Under the pieces are notes generated by a model. That model made no database searches, was not told the DNA's origin, and was given only the letters and a program-made list of their open reading frames with translations. From positions 1,302,001 through 1,366,000 of the forward strand of contig NZ_JAUSYK010000001.1 in the NCBI RefSeq assembly GCF_030816855.1: DNA of 64,000 nucleotides. Reading direction: 5' to 3'. Below, one piece after another: positions 8,397 through 16,472 of the stretch (the stretch's first letter is position 1; each line of letters begins with the position of its first letter). The DNA comes from Arthrobacter sp. B3I4. Lineage in GTDB: Bacteria > Actinomycetota > Actinomycetes > Actinomycetales > Micrococcaceae. Position numbers and translations under genes: made by a program.

Positions 8397-9409
8397 GGAT
8401 CCTGCTCTGGCATGTCCACGGCTCCTGGACTGACGCTTTTGTCCGAGGCAGCCACGAATACCTCCTGCCCGTCCTGCCCGGCGGCGGGCCCTGGGGCCTG
8501 GGCAGGGCAGGGCGTCCCTGGCCGGACTCCGTCCGCGAAGTCAGGCTGGATGCGCTGGACCCGGACAGCGTCGATGCGGTGGTCCTGCAACGGCCCGGTG
8601 AAGCGGCCGAGGTGGCCCGCGTCCTGGGCCGGGAGCCGGGCAAGGACCTTCCGGCGGCCTACCTCGAACACAACGCCCCCCGCGGGGATGTGCCGAACTC
8701 GATCCACCCCCTCGCCGACCAGCAGTCCATCCCGGTGGTGCACGTGACCCACTTCAACGAGCTGTTCTGGGATACCGGCTCAACTCCGACGCTGGTGATC
8801 GAACACGGCATTCCGGATCCCGGTTACGCCTACACCGGTGAAATCCCCGCGCTTGCCGCCGTCGTCAATGAACCGGTCCGGCGGGGGCGGGTTGCCGGCA
8901 CAGACCTGCTCGGCCGTTTTGCCGCCGCAGCGCCTTTGCGGGTCTTTGGCATGGGCGGTGACGGGCTGCCCGGCGCCGTCGCCTTGCCGCCGTCGAGGCT
9001 CTCCGTGCAGGGGGACCTGCGCACGGACCTGCTGCACCGCGAAATGGCCCGCTGCCGGGTCTACCTGCATCCTTTCCGTTGGACCTCGCTGGGACTGGCC
9101 CTGCTGGAAGCCATGCACCTCGGCATGCCCGTCGTGGTGCTGGGAACGACCGAAGCGGCACGTGCAGTCCCGCCGGAAGCGGGAGCGATTTCGACCTGTG
9201 TGGATGACCTGGTCCACACCGCCCGGGTGCTCATCGAGGACCCGGACGAAGCCCGCCGCCGTGGGGTGGCTGCGCGGGAGGCGGCTCTGCGCCGCTACGG
9301 GCTGGCCGCATTTCTGGCCGCCTGGGATGTCCTGCTGGAGGAGCTGACCGGCCCGCGTTTTCGGACCGGACGCCTCCTCATTCCAGCCCAAGAAAGGTGG
9401 AGCGAGTGA
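8393..9409 (+). CDS. Glycosyltransferase, GT-B fold (divergent GT4-like)
   Basis: A 338-residue protein with a GT4-like C-terminal half: YLHPFRWTSLGLALLEAMHLGMPVVV, where LALLEAM carries the second Glu of the usual E-x7-E motif and the first position is replaced. The N-terminal half (MRILLWHVHGSWTDAFVRGS) resembles glycosyltransferases often found beside GT9 genes in actinobacterial heptose loci. It overlaps both neighbours by four bases (ATGA before it, GTGA after it). Donor and acceptor sugars are unknown. Confidence 0.8.
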   Translation: MRILLWHVHGSWTDAFVRGSHEYLLPVLPGGGPWGLGRAGRPWPDSVREVRLDALDPDSVDAVVLQRPGEAAEVARVLGREPGKDLPAAYLEHNAPRGDVPNSIHPLADQQSIPVVHVTHFNELFWDTGSTPTLVIEHGIPDPGYAYTGEIPALAAVVNEPVRRGRVAGTDLLGRFAAAAPLRVFGMGGDGLPGAVALPPSRLSVQGDLRTDLLHREMARCRVYLHPFRWTSLGLALLEAMHLGMPVVVLGTTEAARAVPPEAGAISTCVDDLVHTARVLIEDPDEARRRGVAAREAALRRYGLAAFLAAWDVLLEELTGPRFRTGRLLIPAQERWSE

Positions 9410-10686
9410 AGATCTCAATGGTGTCCGAGCACGCAAGTCCGCTGGCGGCCCTCGGCGGCATCGACGCCGGCGGCCAAAATGTCCACGTGGCCTCCCTGTC
9501 CGCCGCCCTGGCCAGGCGGGGGCACCACGTCACCGTGTACACCCGGCGGGACGCGGAGGATCTCGCGGCCAGGGTGCGGGTGGCCCCGTGCCTGGAAGTA
9601 GTCCACGTAGAGGCCGGCCCGCCGCGGCATGTGCCCAAGGACGAGCTCCTTCCGTTCATCGGCGAGTTGGCCGACGGTATTGCGCGCGACTGGGAAAAGC
9701 GGCCGCCGGAGGTCGTGCACGGGCACTTCTGGATGTCCGGGCTGGCCTCCCTCGACGCGTCCCGGCAGCTGGCCCATGGCGGTCACCGCATCCCGGTGGT
9801 CCAGACGTTCCACGCGCTCGGCACGGTCAAACGCCGGCATCAAGGAAACGCGGACACCAGTCCGCCGGAAAGGCGCTGGCTGGAGCCCTCGGTCGGGCGC
9901 AGTGCTGACCGCGTCATAGCAACCTGCTCCGACGAGGTGTTTGAGTTGAAGGCGATGGGGGTAGCCCCCGAGCGGATTTCAATCGCGCCCTGCGGCGTTG
10001 ACCTGAGGCTCTTTTCCGGCACGGGCGCTCGGAGCCCGCGCAATCGGGGCCACCGGATACTTTCCGTCGGGCGTCTTGTGCCCCGCAAAGGGGTGGAGAT
10101 TGTGATCCGGTCCCTGCCCGCTCTGCGGGACGAGGGTTTCGACGACGTCGAGCTGCTGATCGTGGGCGGCGCCGGTGACGCCGCCGCAACGGAAACCGAT
10201 GCCGAGGCGCGCCGGCTCCTGGCCGTCGCTGCGGAGCTGGGCGTCCGCGAGCAGGTCACCTTCCTCGGACAGGTGCCCCGCAACGCCATGCCGGGAATCT
10301 TCCTCAGCGCGGACGCTGTGGTCTGCACGCCTTGGTACGAGCCGTTCGGCATCGTTCCGCTGGAAGCCATGGCGAGCGGCATTCCGGTGGTGGCAGCGGC
10401 GGTGGGGGGTCTGCGGGACACCGTTGTAAACCAGGTGACGGGATTGCTTGTGCCGCCCCAGGATCCGGCGGCTACAGCCGCAGCGCTAGCCCGATTGCTG
10501 GCGGACCCGGGGCTGGGCCGGCAACTGGGCCGGGCCGGCCAGCAACGGGCCCGTGCCCGCTACAGCTGGGACCGGGTAGCCGCCGAAACCGAGCATGCAT
10601 ACCGGGAAACCCTCCGAACGAGCGCAAGACACAGTGGGCGCGCGGCCCGCGGGCAGTTCCAGCGGGTGGAAGGAGCGGCGCTGTGA
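9406..10686 (+). CDS. GT4 family glycosyltransferase
   Basis: A 426-residue GT-B enzyme of family GT4, similar in layout to sucrose-phosphate synthase or MshA-type enzymes. The N-terminal motif is GGIDAGGQNVHVASLSAALA, and the E-x7-E donor motif is complete in EPFGIVPLEAMASGIPVVA. The GTG at 9406 is chosen because it overlaps the previous stop (GTGA) and has AGAAAGG eight bases upstream; a GTG at 9397 is possible. The substrate is unknown, but the gene lies mid-operon between GT9-type enzymes and gmhA. The last 20 or so residues look like a basic tail. Confidence 0.87.
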   Translation: MKISMVSEHASPLAALGGIDAGGQNVHVASLSAALARRGHHVTVYTRRDAEDLAARVRVAPCLEVVHVEAGPPRHVPKDELLPFIGELADGIARDWEKRPPEVVHGHFWMSGLASLDASRQLAHGGHRIPVVQTFHALGTVKRRHQGNADTSPPERRWLEPSVGRSADRVIATCSDEVFELKAMGVAPERISIAPCGVDLRLFSGTGARSPRNRGHRILSVGRLVPRKGVEIVIRSLPALRDEGFDDVELLIVGGAGDAAATETDAEARRLLAVAAELGVREQVTFLGQVPRNAMPGIFLSADAVVCTPWYEPFGIVPLEAMASGIPVVAAAVGGLRDTVVNQVTGLLVPPQDPAATAAALARLLADPGLGRQLGRAGQQRARARYSWDRVAAETEHAYRETLRTSARHSGRAARGQFQRVEGAAL

Positions 10687-11393
10687 CTATCGAATCCTCG
10701 TTGGCGCAGGCGATATACCGCTGCCGGGTCAGTACGCGGTCCGCCGCGCTTCCGGTTGCGGTCCGGCAGCCAGCCGACTCGGCCGTTCCGGGCACGGACG
10801 CCGCCGTGGAGGCACACCTGCTCAACGTCCTGCCGTCGCTGGAATCACTGCGCGGCCAGTCGGCCCGGTTGGCTGCCTGGGGCGGGGAGTTGGCCCGCCG
10901 GCTCCTGGCCGGCAACCGCCTGCTAGCTGCCGGTAACGGCGGTTCGGCTGCCGAGGCGCAACATCTAACGGCCGAACTCGTGGGCCGGTTCGACGGCGAG
11001 CGCGCGCCGTTTTCCGCTATTTCCCTGCACGCGGACACCTCAGCTGTGACTGCGATTGGGAATGACTACGGATTTGAGGAGCTCTACGCGCGGCAGGTCC
11101 GCGCTCATGGCCGTCCCCGGGATGTGCTGATGCTGCTCTCCACCAGCGGTCGAAGTGAGAATTTGATTCGGGCCGCCAAGGCTGCCGCGGGTCTGGGCGT
11201 CACGACTTGGGCGCTGACAGGACAGGGGCCGAACCCGCTCACCCGATGCTGCGATGAAGCAATTACTATTCATGGGCCTGCCGCCAATGCCCAGGAATGC
11301 CACTTGATCGCGGTGCACGCCGTCTGCCGGGCGTTCGACGCCGAGATCCACCGGTTAGGCGCACAGGAATTTCCGCGGGAGTTGCGGCCATGA
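10683..11393 (+). CDS. gmhA: Sedoheptulose-7-phosphate isomerase (GmhA-like)
   Basis: SIS-domain isomerase that converts D-sedoheptulose 7-phosphate to D-glycero-D-manno-heptose 7-phosphate, the first step to nucleotide heptose. The sugar-phosphate site reads AAGNGGSAAEAQHLTAEL (residues 82-99, with Glu91 as the likely catalytic base) and STSGRSENLIRA (153-164). The histidine near residue 213 (ECHLIAVH) fits the second catalytic residue. At 236 residues it is about 40 longer than usual at the N-terminus. The GTG start overlaps the previous stop (GTGA), which decides the start despite that extension. DiaA-like SIS proteins are the alternative; context favours GmhA. Confidence 0.88.
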   Translation: MTIESSLAQAIYRCRVSTRSAALPVAVRQPADSAVPGTDAAVEAHLLNVLPSLESLRGQSARLAAWGGELARRLLAGNRLLAAGNGGSAAEAQHLTAELVGRFDGERAPFSAISLHADTSAVTAIGNDYGFEELYARQVRAHGRPRDVLMLLSTSGRSENLIRAAKAAAGLGVTTWALTGQGPNPLTRCCDEAITIHGPAANAQECHLIAVHAVCRAFDAEIHRLGAQEFPRELRP

Positions 11394-12763
11394 ACATTGT
11401 TGTGGTGGGCGATGTGCTGCTGGACGTTGACCTGGACGGCGAAGCCACCCGTCTCTGCCCGGACGCGCCCGTCCCTGTCGTCGACATCACCACCGTCAGG
11501 GCCAGGGCAGGGGGCGCCGGGCTGGTGGCCAGGATGCTGGCCAATGACGGCCATGACGTGCGCCTCGTGACGGCCCTGGGCCGTGACGAACCCGGGCACC
11601 GGCTCCTGGGGGAACTGACGGGCATCACCGTGGTTGCCGGGCCGTCGGGGGCGCCGACGCCGGTCAAGACCCGGCTCCGGGCAGGCGGCCACCCCGTGGC
11701 CAGAATTGATGAAGGCTGCCGGGTGCGGTCTGCGCCGGAGGTTACTCCGAAGATGCTGGCGGCGTTAAGCGACGCCGACGTTCTGGTGGTGGCGGACTAC
11801 GGCCGGGGCCTGACCAGGAACAGCAGCCTGCGGACCGCCGTCGCAACGCTGGCCCGCAGTGTTCCCGTCATCTGGGACCCGCACCCGGCCGGAGCCGCGC
11901 CGGTACCCGGGGTTACCGTCGTGACCCCGAACCAGTCCGAGGCCCAGGCCGCCGTCCGGGCAGCCGGGGCGGGTGCTCCCGGGGGGGCCGGTGAGGTTGC
12001 CGCGGCACTGCTGCGGCACTGGCAGAGCAAGGCAGTGCTGCTCACGCAGGCGGACCAAGGGGCCACTCTTGTCCAGGTATCAGCCCCGGTGCCAGTTCAC
12101 CTGGCGGCGCCAAGTGTTGCCGTCCGTGATTCCTGCGGCGCCGGCGACCGGCTGGCGGCCAGTCTTGCTGGCCACCTCGTCAGCGGATCCGCGCTCGAGG
12201 AATCCTGCCGCCGTGCCGTCCGGGAGGCGTCCGCGTTCCTGACCGAAGGCGGCGTCGCGGCACTGCCCTCCCTGCCACGCCCGCTGCGGTTCCCCTCCGC
12301 AGAAGCGGAACCGGACGCTCTGGCCGTGGCACGGCGGGTACGGGCGCTCGGCGGCACCGTTGTCGCCACCGGCGGATGTTTTGACCTGCTGCACGCCGGA
12401 CACGCCCGTACGCTTGCCGCGGCCAGGGGCCTGGGGGATTGCCTCATCGTGTGCCTCAATTCCGACGACTCGACCCGCCGCCTCAAGGGGGCCGGGCGGC
12501 CGATCATCAGCCAGCAGGACCGTGCCGAGCTGTTGCTCTCGCTCCACTGCGTGGACGCGGTGCTGGTCTTCGACGAGGCCACTCCGGAAAGGGCCCTGGC
12601 GCAGCTCCGGCCGGACATCTGGGTCAAAGGCGGGGACTACGATCCTGCCCGGCTGCCCGAAAGCGCTTTGGTGCGGAGCTGGGGAGGCCGCTGCCTGAGC
12701 GTCCCATACCACCCCGCACGGTCCACAACCGGCCTGGCGGCGGCGCTGGCCCGCGTGGGCTGA
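11390..12763 (+). CDS. Bifunctional heptose 7-phosphate kinase / heptose 1-phosphate adenylyltransferase (HldE-like, copy 1)
   Basis: A 457-residue two-domain protein. A PfkB-type kinase (1-300) should phosphorylate heptose 7-phosphate at C1. A nucleotidyltransferase (about 320-457) should add AMP to heptose 1-phosphate. The kinase catalytic loop DSCGAGDR keeps Asp253. The adenylyltransferase has TGGCFDLLHAGH (327-338, HxGH intact) and KGGDY. The kinase is diverged: the sugar-binding stretch normally like GGAANVA reads GGAGLVA, and DVTGAGD reads DSCGAGD. It overlaps gmhA by ATGA. A second, more canonical HldE lies at 14945-16462, so this copy may have a different substrate or role. Confidence 0.85.
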   Translation: MNIVVVGDVLLDVDLDGEATRLCPDAPVPVVDITTVRARAGGAGLVARMLANDGHDVRLVTALGRDEPGHRLLGELTGITVVAGPSGAPTPVKTRLRAGGHPVARIDEGCRVRSAPEVTPKMLAALSDADVLVVADYGRGLTRNSSLRTAVATLARSVPVIWDPHPAGAAPVPGVTVVTPNQSEAQAAVRAAGAGAPGGAGEVAAALLRHWQSKAVLLTQADQGATLVQVSAPVPVHLAAPSVAVRDSCGAGDRLAASLAGHLVSGSALEESCRRAVREASAFLTEGGVAALPSLPRPLRFPSAEAEPDALAVARRVRALGGTVVATGGCFDLLHAGHARTLAAARGLGDCLIVCLNSDDSTRRLKGAGRPIISQQDRAELLLSLHCVDAVLVFDEATPERALAQLRPDIWVKGGDYDPARLPESALVRSWGGRCLSVPYHPARSTTGLAAALARVG

Positions 12764-12850
12764 CGGCGTTAACACCGGCAATGCGCGCACCAGGACCTGC
12801 GGCGCAGAGAAGTTCCGGCCCGGAGCGGGCCGGCCAACGAAAGGAACATC

Positions 12851-13561
12851 ATGACAAGGACCATGCTGCCCACCCTGCCCGGCATCCGGGTGGTGGTGAC
12901 CGGAGGGGGATCAGGGCTCGGCGCCGCCATCGTCGACGCCGTGCTCGAAGCTGGCGGGACGCCGTTCGTGCTGGACCGGGACGTCCGGAATGTGGCCGGG
13001 GCTAAAGCCATCGAAGTCGACGTCGCAGACCGCGCAGCAGTCACGGCGGCGGTGGCCCAGGCGGCTGAAGCCCTTGGCGGCCTGGACGCGGTGGTCACCG
13101 CGGCCGGGATTGACCGCTGCGGGAAGTTGGAAGACGTTGCGGCCGATGAATGGGAGAAAGTCATTTTCGTGAACCTTCTGGGCACTGTCTCGGCAGTGCG
13201 GGCGGCGCTGCCCTTCCTGAAGTCATCCCGGGGCCGGGTGGTCACCGTGGCGTCGACCCTGGCCAAACGGGCACTGCCGGAAGCCTCAGCCTATTGCGCC
13301 TCCAAATTCGGCGTACTCGGATTCAGCCAGGCGCTCGCCGCCGAAACAGCCGGTGAAATCGGGGTGACGACGCTGATTCCGGGCGGCATGAAGACGAGGT
13401 TCTTTGATGACCGGGCCGAGCAGTACAAACCGCGTGACGACTCGCGGCTGAACGACCCCGCCAACGTGGCCCAGGCCGTGTTGTTCGCGCTCTCCCAGCC
13501 GGCCGGGTGCGAGATCCGCGAGCTGCTTATCTGCCATGCGCAAGAGGACTCATGGCCGTAA
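12851..13561 (+). CDS. Classical short-chain dehydrogenase/reductase
   Basis: A 236-residue Rossmann-fold oxidoreductase with the cofactor motif TGGGSGLG (residues 17-24) and catalytic Ser135, Tyr148 and Lys152 (SAYCASK). It is much shorter than the extended SDR epimerase HldD and lacks its features, so it should not be read as ADP-heptose 6-epimerase. It may modify a sugar or lipid intermediate of this cluster. GAAAGGAAC precedes the ATG at a good distance. The 87-base gap after the heptose kinase gene suggests the same transcript. Its 3' end overlaps the convergent GT9 gene by 35 bases. Confidence 0.85.
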   Translation: MTRTMLPTLPGIRVVVTGGGSGLGAAIVDAVLEAGGTPFVLDRDVRNVAGAKAIEVDVADRAAVTAAVAQAAEALGGLDAVVTAAGIDRCGKLEDVAADEWEKVIFVNLLGTVSAVRAALPFLKSSRGRVVTVASTLAKRALPEASAYCASKFGVLGFSQALAAETAGEIGVTTLIPGGMKTRFFDDRAEQYKPRDDSRLNDPANVAQAVLFALSQPAGCEIRELLICHAQEDSWP

Positions 13562-14696
13562 GGTCCCGCACATCGGTGTGGACCTCCGCAGGGCTGATGT
13601 CCGTCAGCACGGAGATGTCGTGCTCGCACCGGGATGCCGTCCAGCCGACCTGCGTGAGGTCCGCGCCGCACTCGGGACAACGCGTGACCCAGGACAGCTG
13701 GACGCGGTGCAGTCCCCGGCCCAGCGGACCGGCGTTGATCAGGTTACCCACCCAGAACAAGCCCACCGTGGGTGTGCCCAGGGCCTGGGCCAGATGCCGG
13801 GGGCCGCTGTCGTTGCCCAGCAGGACCGCGCACTTGCTCAGCAGCGCCGCCAGCGTGCCCAGGCTAAGTTCGCCGGCGAGGGTCGAGACCAGATCGGAGC
13901 CAGCGGCAGCGACGACCTCCTCGGCCAGTTCCTGCTCCGCCGCCGAACCGATGACCACCACCCGGCAGCCATCGGCCGCGCAACCCGCGGCCACTTCGCC
14001 AAAGCACTTGGCCGGCCAGCGCCGCCGCGGGTCCGTGGCACTCGGATGAACCGCTACCAGCGGGCGTTCCGAACGTCCGCGGAGCTGCTCAAGCAGCGCG
14101 CCGGCGGCGACGGCGCTTCGCCTCGTGGGCCTAATCCTGGCCTCCAGCTCGGTCGGGGGAGCGCCGGCCAGTCCGGCAACTTCCAGAGCCCGCAGCGGTT
14201 CGTGCTGGTAGTAGAGGTAGGGGAGGTTGCGCTCCAGCGGTGCAGCGTCGGGTGTCCGCAGCCCGACGGTGTGGCGGGCGCCCAGACGCAGCAGGAACGG
14301 ATTGGAGAATCGTCCCCCGCCGTGCACCTGGACGGCGAGGTCGAAGCGTTCCCGCTTCATCGCGTCGAAAAACGACTCGACAGCGGCCGGGTCTTCCAGC
14401 CCGGGCCGCACGCCTTCCGAGACCGGCAACACCCGCACATCACGTACCGGGCCCACCGTGTTCTCCAGCAGTTCAACGTGGCCGGGGGTGCCCAGGAGCG
14501 TCACCCGGGCGGCAGGATAAGCGGCCGCCAGTGCGGAAACGGCGGGCAACGCGAACAGCAGATCGCCCAGACCTCCGCCGCGCAATACGGCGATCCGCGA
14601 GACGTCCGGGAACTTCTCCAGCACGGGGCCGACTCCACAGGGCCGCGGGCCGGCGCCGCCCTGTGCCTGGCCGTATCCCTCGTCGAGTTCTTCCAC
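13527..14696 (-). CDS. GT9 heptosyltransferase-like glycosyltransferase (third)
   Basis: A 389-residue GT9 protein with the acceptor-side motif AVLRGGGLGDLLFALPAVSALAAAYP (from about residue 36) and the donor-side motif LGNDSGPRHLAQALGTPTVGLF. After the GT domain it has a Cys-containing segment (RCPECGADL...SRCEHDIS) that could bind metal, which the other two GT9 proteins here lack. About 30 residues precede the conserved domain, so translation may begin further in, at a GTG near residue 22-24. It converges on the SDR gene (35-base overlap) and diverges from the second heptose kinase gene. Confidence 0.85.
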   Translation of the reverse strand: MEELDEGYGQAQGGAGPRPCGVGPVLEKFPDVSRIAVLRGGGLGDLLFALPAVSALAAAYPAARVTLLGTPGHVELLENTVGPVRDVRVLPVSEGVRPGLEDPAAVESFFDAMKRERFDLAVQVHGGGRFSNPFLLRLGARHTVGLRTPDAAPLERNLPYLYYQHEPLRALEVAGLAGAPPTELEARIRPTRRSAVAAGALLEQLRGRSERPLVAVHPSATDPRRRWPAKCFGEVAAGCAADGCRVVVIGSAAEQELAEEVVAAAGSDLVSTLAGELSLGTLAALLSKCAVLLGNDSGPRHLAQALGTPTVGLFWVGNLINAGPLGRGLHRVQLSWVTRCPECGADLTQVGWTASRCEHDISVLTDISPAEVHTDVRDLTAMSPLAHGR

Positions 14697-14830
14697 TGCG
14701 GACTCCTGTTGGTTGGATCCTCTTGGCCGTGGGCCAACCCTATGGCCCGGCCGCGGGGTTTGGCTATCGCCCGGGCCGGGGAGTTTCGGTCCCTTGCCGC
14801 CGGGCTCTGCGGCCGGCGAAATCCCCTCGG

Positions 14831-14855
14831 GTGTAAAGGCGCCCGGACGGGGTAT
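14831..14855 (+). promoter_or_regulatory. Candidate SigF/SigB-type promoter
   Basis: GTGT at 14831-14834 and GGGTAT at 14850-14855 are separated by 15 bases, close to the actinobacterial SigF consensus GTTT-N15-17-GGGTAT. Transcription would start near 14862 and cover the small ORF at 14886 and the heptose kinase gene. A SigF-type factor is encoded 10 kb away at 4937. Confidence 0.4.
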
Positions 14856-14885
14856 AGAGCAGGTAAGACGGCGGGAAGGAACCAG

Positions 14886-14948
14886 ATGTCTTTAACCACT
14901 TGGCAGCCGCGTGCCCCTCGGAGCGGGCGTCCGGGGGCGCAGCCGTGA
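14886..14948 (+). CDS. Possible 20-residue leader peptide coupled to hldE
   Basis: A short ORF (MSLTTWQPRAPRSGRPGAQP) has a much better ribosome binding site, GGGAAGGAACCAG, than the heptose kinase gene behind it. Its TGA stop overlaps the kinase GTG start (GTGA at 14945-14948), the same coupling used throughout the cluster. It probably serves to load ribosomes onto the kinase message. No amino acid is strongly enriched, so classical attenuation is not suggested. The alternative is that it is meaningless and the kinase starts elsewhere (TTG at 14900). Confidence 0.4.
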   Translation: MSLTTWQPRAPRSGRPGAQP

Positions 14949-16462
14949 CCGGGCCTGAGCCTCACGCCCGCGACGCCGGTCCGCTCACCGAACAGCGCGG
15001 CCTCACCGAATGGCTACCCCAACGGTTGGCCTCGCTTCATCCCGCGATCACCGTCGTCGGCGATGTGATGCTCGACGGGTGGTGGTCCGGATCGATCGAC
15101 CGGCTCTGCCGGGAAGCTCCCGCTCCGGTGGTTGAGGTCGCCAGCCGAAGCTATTCCCCGGGAGGGGCCGCCAACACGGCCATGAACCTGGCTGCCCTGG
15201 GCGCCCGGGTGCGGCTCGCCGGGATCACCGGCCAGGACGAAGCCGCCGCCGAACTGTTGCGGCAGCTGGCAGACGCGGGGGTGGACACCAGGTACGTCCA
15301 TCAGGTTCCGGGCATTGCCACCACCACAAAGACGCGGATCAGCAGCGCCGGGCAGGTGTTGCTGCGGCTGGACGAAGTCCAACGGAACGTCCCGGCGGAC
15401 GCGCTTGACGCCCTGGCCGAGGCCCTCGCCCAAGTCTTGCGGGACCAGGACGCGGTGGTCGTCTGCGATTACGGTGCCGGGGCGCTCGCCGGACCCGTGC
15501 GGGACGAACTGCGGGACGCCGTCGCCGGGGTGCCCGAAATACTGGTCGTGGTGGACGCCCACCAGCCGCAGGCCTGGTCCGAGCTCAAACCGCACCTCGC
15601 TACCCCAAACGCGCTGGAAGCAGCCGGGATGATCGGGCTCAAGCTTGGTGCCGGACCCGGTCGGGCGGAACTTATGACCGCCCATCGGGAGGCGTTGCTG
15701 GAAGCAACCGGCGCCGAGGCGCTCGTCGTCACCCTCGACCGGGAAGGGACGGTCCTGCTGCCCAGCACCGGCGAAGTCCACCGGACCTGGGCTAGGCCGG
15801 TCCACGAAAAGCAGGCCTCGGGGGCCGGTGACACCTTCGTCGCTGCACTGACGCTGGCCCGTGCTGCCTCGCTGCCGCTGACCACCAGTGTGGACCTCGC
15901 GCAGGCCGCCGCTGACATTGCGGTTCACCGTTCCGGGACTTCGGTGTGCAGCACCGCGGACCTCAGCAGCCACCTGGGACGCTTCACCGACACCGCGCTC
16001 GGCGCCGACGAACTGTCGATCCAAATCAACCTGCAGCGCGCGGAAGGAAAGCGGGTCGTCCTCACCAACGGGTGTTTCGACGTCCTGCACCGGGGGCACA
16101 CCCGGTATCTGAACCAGGCCAAGCAGCTTGGCGACATCCTCGTGGTGGCACTCAACAGCGACGACTCCGTCCGACGGCTCAAGGGGCCTGGCCGCCCGGT
16201 CAACACGATTTCGGACCGCGCGGCAGTGGTGGCCGCACTTAGCTGCGTGGACTATGTCACGGTCTTTGAGACAGCGACGCCGATTCCCCTGATCCAGAAG
16301 ATCCGGCCCGAGATCTACGCCAAGGGGGGAGACTACACCCCTGCGATGCTGGCAGAAACGCAGGCGGTGGAGGAGTACGGCGGACGGGTCGCAATTCTGG
16401 ACTACGTGCCCGAACTGTCCACCACCGCCGTCGTGGAGCGGATCCGCCGGGGCACCCCCTGA
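14945..16462 (+). CDS. hldE: Bifunctional HldE: heptose 7-phosphate kinase / heptose 1-phosphate adenylyltransferase (copy 2)
   Basis: A 505-residue two-domain enzyme that makes ADP-D-glycero-beta-D-manno-heptose from heptose 7-phosphate in two steps. The kinase domain starts at ITVVGDVMLDGWWSG and has the canonical SPGGAANTAMNLAALG segment and the catalytic loop ASGAGDTFV (residues 291-299). The adenylyltransferase motif TNGCFDVLHRGH is at about 374-385, with NSDDSVRRLKGPGRPV and KGGDY after it. All key residues are present, and it resembles proteobacterial HldE more than copy 1 does. GTG 14945 is chosen because it overlaps the stop of a small ORF with a strong ribosome binding site. Confidence 0.9.
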   Translation: MTGPEPHARDAGPLTEQRGLTEWLPQRLASLHPAITVVGDVMLDGWWSGSIDRLCREAPAPVVEVASRSYSPGGAANTAMNLAALGARVRLAGITGQDEAAAELLRQLADAGVDTRYVHQVPGIATTTKTRISSAGQVLLRLDEVQRNVPADALDALAEALAQVLRDQDAVVVCDYGAGALAGPVRDELRDAVAGVPEILVVVDAHQPQAWSELKPHLATPNALEAAGMIGLKLGAGPGRAELMTAHREALLEATGAEALVVTLDREGTVLLPSTGEVHRTWARPVHEKQASGAGDTFVAALTLARAASLPLTTSVDLAQAAADIAVHRSGTSVCSTADLSSHLGRFTDTALGADELSIQINLQRAEGKRVVLTNGCFDVLHRGHTRYLNQAKQLGDILVVALNSDDSVRRLKGPGRPVNTISDRAAVVAALSCVDYVTVFETATPIPLIQKIRPEIYAKGGDYTPAMLAETQAVEEYGGRVAILDYVPELSTTAVVERIRRGTP

Positions 16463-16472
16463 GCCCGGCAGT

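Noticed and set aside
12851..13561. HldD (ADP-heptose 6-epimerase) for the SDR in the heptose cluster
   Set aside because: It is a classical 236-residue SDR with a GGGSGLG cofactor motif, too short and lacking the extended-SDR layout of HldD.
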